The notes under the pieces are model-generated. The model saw nothing but the letters and a program-made list of their open reading frames with translations. It made no database searches and was not told the origin of the DNA. 35,067 bases of DNA. Origin: Methylomonas lenta. Lineage in GTDB: Bacteria > Pseudomonadota > Gammaproteobacteria > Methylococcales > Methylomonadaceae. Below, piece after piece: positions 34,274 through 35,067 of the stretch. The stretch covers positions 1-35,067 of the forward strand of contig NZ_LUUI01000099.1 in assembly GCF_001644015.1 (NCBI RefSeq), in the 5' to 3' direction. The stretch's first letter is position 1. Each line of letters begins with the position of its first letter. The translations under genes were made by a program, and so were the position numbers.

Positions 34274-34852
34274 ATGACGAAACACCTGATTTACGGCTTG
34301 CCGGCACTATTATTATGGGGTTGTGCAGATACTTCCGACCGATATCGCGATATGCATCATCTGGAAATGCCGCCAGAACTGCCCATAGAGCACACGCACT
34401 CCCAGCCGGCATTGTCTCAGGATGATCTTAAGCCCAAAACCTCGCCGCTAGCTAACCTGATTGATTTTAGAGATGATAGCACTCAGCCTAAGCTGACCTT
34501 AAAAACCCGCCCTGATAGAGCGTGGGAAATGGTGATGGTGGCGCTAAAAATCTGCAATATTGCCGTACTGGATAAGAATCGGGAAGAAAACCGGATACAG
34601 GTGCGTTACGATCCGGACACTGACGGCGAAGAAGAAGGTGTTTTGGATGCGATATTTAATAATGATTACGCCGAAGCCGACTATACCATTACCTTAAAAG
34701 AGGACAGTCTCGGCATGCTGGTAAATGTCGTACTCAGCAAGCCGGATCAAATTGAGGATGGCGAAGATGGCTCTGCAAAACTGGTGCGCTTGCTGCACAA
34801 AACCATCGATAAAAAAATAATCAATCGCGAAGAGAACAAAAGCGAGGATTAA
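34274..34852 (+). CDS. Short BamC-like outer-membrane lipoprotein
   Basis: A 192-residue protein with a lipoprotein signal (hydrophobic start and lipobox LLWGC, Cys at residue 17), then DTSDRYRDMHHLEMPPELPI. The latter resembles the N-terminal segment of BamC after its lipid anchor, including the xxPPEL-type element. One helix-grip-like domain follows (about 75-180; LKTRPDRAWEMVMVALK). E. coli BamC (344 residues) has two such domains, so this is a one-domain form or a distinct relative. I chose ATG 34274 (GCGAG 8 nt upstream); ATG 34268 overlaps the nit stop and is possible. Confidence 0.7.
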   Translation: MTKHLIYGLPALLLWGCADTSDRYRDMHHLEMPPELPIEHTHSQPALSQDDLKPKTSPLANLIDFRDDSTQPKLTLKTRPDRAWEMVMVALKICNIAVLDKNREENRIQVRYDPDTDGEEEGVLDAIFNNDYAEADYTITLKEDSLGMLVNVVLSKPDQIEDGEDGSAKLVRLLHKTIDKKIINREENKSED

Positions 34853-34886
34853 CTAAGGATTGCGCATGAAATATCTTATGCAAGTA

Positions 34887-34924
34887 CCCTCTGTAGGTGC
34901 GGATTTATCCGCACCTACAGAGGG
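34887..34924. repeat. Perfect 38-bp palindrome (REP element, possible terminator)
   Basis: Two 18-bp arms, CCCTCTGTAGGTGCGGAT and its exact complement, meet at a TT loop. It begins 35 nt after the BamC-like gene's stop and would form a very stable hairpin at the end of the operon. CTAAGG-type motifs flank it at 34853 and 34929. It is the clean relative of the imperfect element at 34-84. Confidence 0.8.
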
Positions 34925-34966
34925 CGACTAAGGTTTGCGCCAAAATTATTAATTGCCGCTTATAGC

Positions 34967-35067
34967 TCCCATGTTTTACGTGGGAACCCCGTCGGGGACG
35001 CTCCAGCGTCCCGAACCGCAGAGCGGTTCAGCTTGCATTCCCACGCGAAGCGTCACTGCCATTAAGT
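34967..35067. repeat. Compound hairpin repeat cut off by the window edge
   Basis: It contains GGGACGCT-CC-AGCGTCCC (34995-35012), GAACCGC-AGA-GCGGTTC (35013-35029) and an outer GTGGGAA/TTCCCAC pair. The last 22 bases (GAAGCGTCACTGCCATTAAGT) match the left end of the MITE-like element at 3753-3940. The element continues beyond the window. Confidence 0.65.

Noticed and set aside
1-35067. CRISPR array, tRNA or rRNA genes, prophage
   Set aside because: I saw no regularly spaced direct repeats, no cloverleaf-like or rRNA sequence, and no phage or integrase gene.

Overview
The window reads as chromosomal DNA of a free-living gammaproteobacterium at moderate GC. The strongest phylogenetic anchor is the housekeeping block rlmH, then maf (yhdE)-rng-yhdP-nit, a gammaproteobacterial gene order. 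The dispersed REP-like palindromes and the combination of a diheme peroxidase, a DUF1264 secreted protein and a DabA-type inorganic carbon cluster would suit a methanotroph of the Methylococcales. That last step is inference: no methane monooxygenase or other diagnostic gene is in view.

Left third (1-9.7 kb). A sigma-54 activator with a cysteine-rich PAS domain (minus strand) is divergent from a secreted His-rich DUF1264 protein, which is followed by a periplasmic diheme cytochrome c peroxidase/MauG-like protein. The shared intergenic region has a -24/-12-like site and a perfect palindrome. The peroxidase start codon lies just behind a strong terminator-type hairpin. A MITE-like element follows, then a two-gene signalling pair: a large HisKA-REC-HPt hybrid kinase and a REC-HD-GYP regulator, which together suggest control of c-di-GMP. 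A secreted DUF3124 protein comes next.

Middle (9.8-15 kb). A 31-residue lipoprotein ORF overlaps a GNAT-nitrilase fusion whose catalytic Cys is replaced by Ser. Next is the sulfate-activation pair cysD-cysN (minus strand), interrupted by a four-helix-bundle (S23-type) gene and flanked on both sides by copies of the same dispersed repeat. CysN carries a C-terminal tail that looks like a decayed APS kinase domain.

Centre-right (15-26.8 kb, minus strand) is the most interesting part. Seven same-strand genes encode, in transcription order, a NuoM-like antiporter subunit, DabA (DUF2309/PF10070), a NuoL/DabB-like subunit, two more NuoM-like subunits, a beta carbonic anhydrase and a SulP anion permease. 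The core genes overlap or nearly touch. The layout suggests an expanded energy-coupled inorganic carbon (CO2/bicarbonate) accumulation machine: DabA plus four antiporter-like membrane subunits instead of the single DabB of the characterised DAB pumps. One NuoM-like subunit has lost key proton-channel residues.

Right end (27-35 kb, plus strand). This is the housekeeping block: RlmH, Maf, RNase G, the AsmA-like YhdP, a Nit-type amidohydrolase and a short BamC-like lipoprotein. It ends in a perfect 38-bp palindrome and further hairpin repeats that run off the window. I see no tRNA, rRNA, CRISPR array, prophage or transposase gene.
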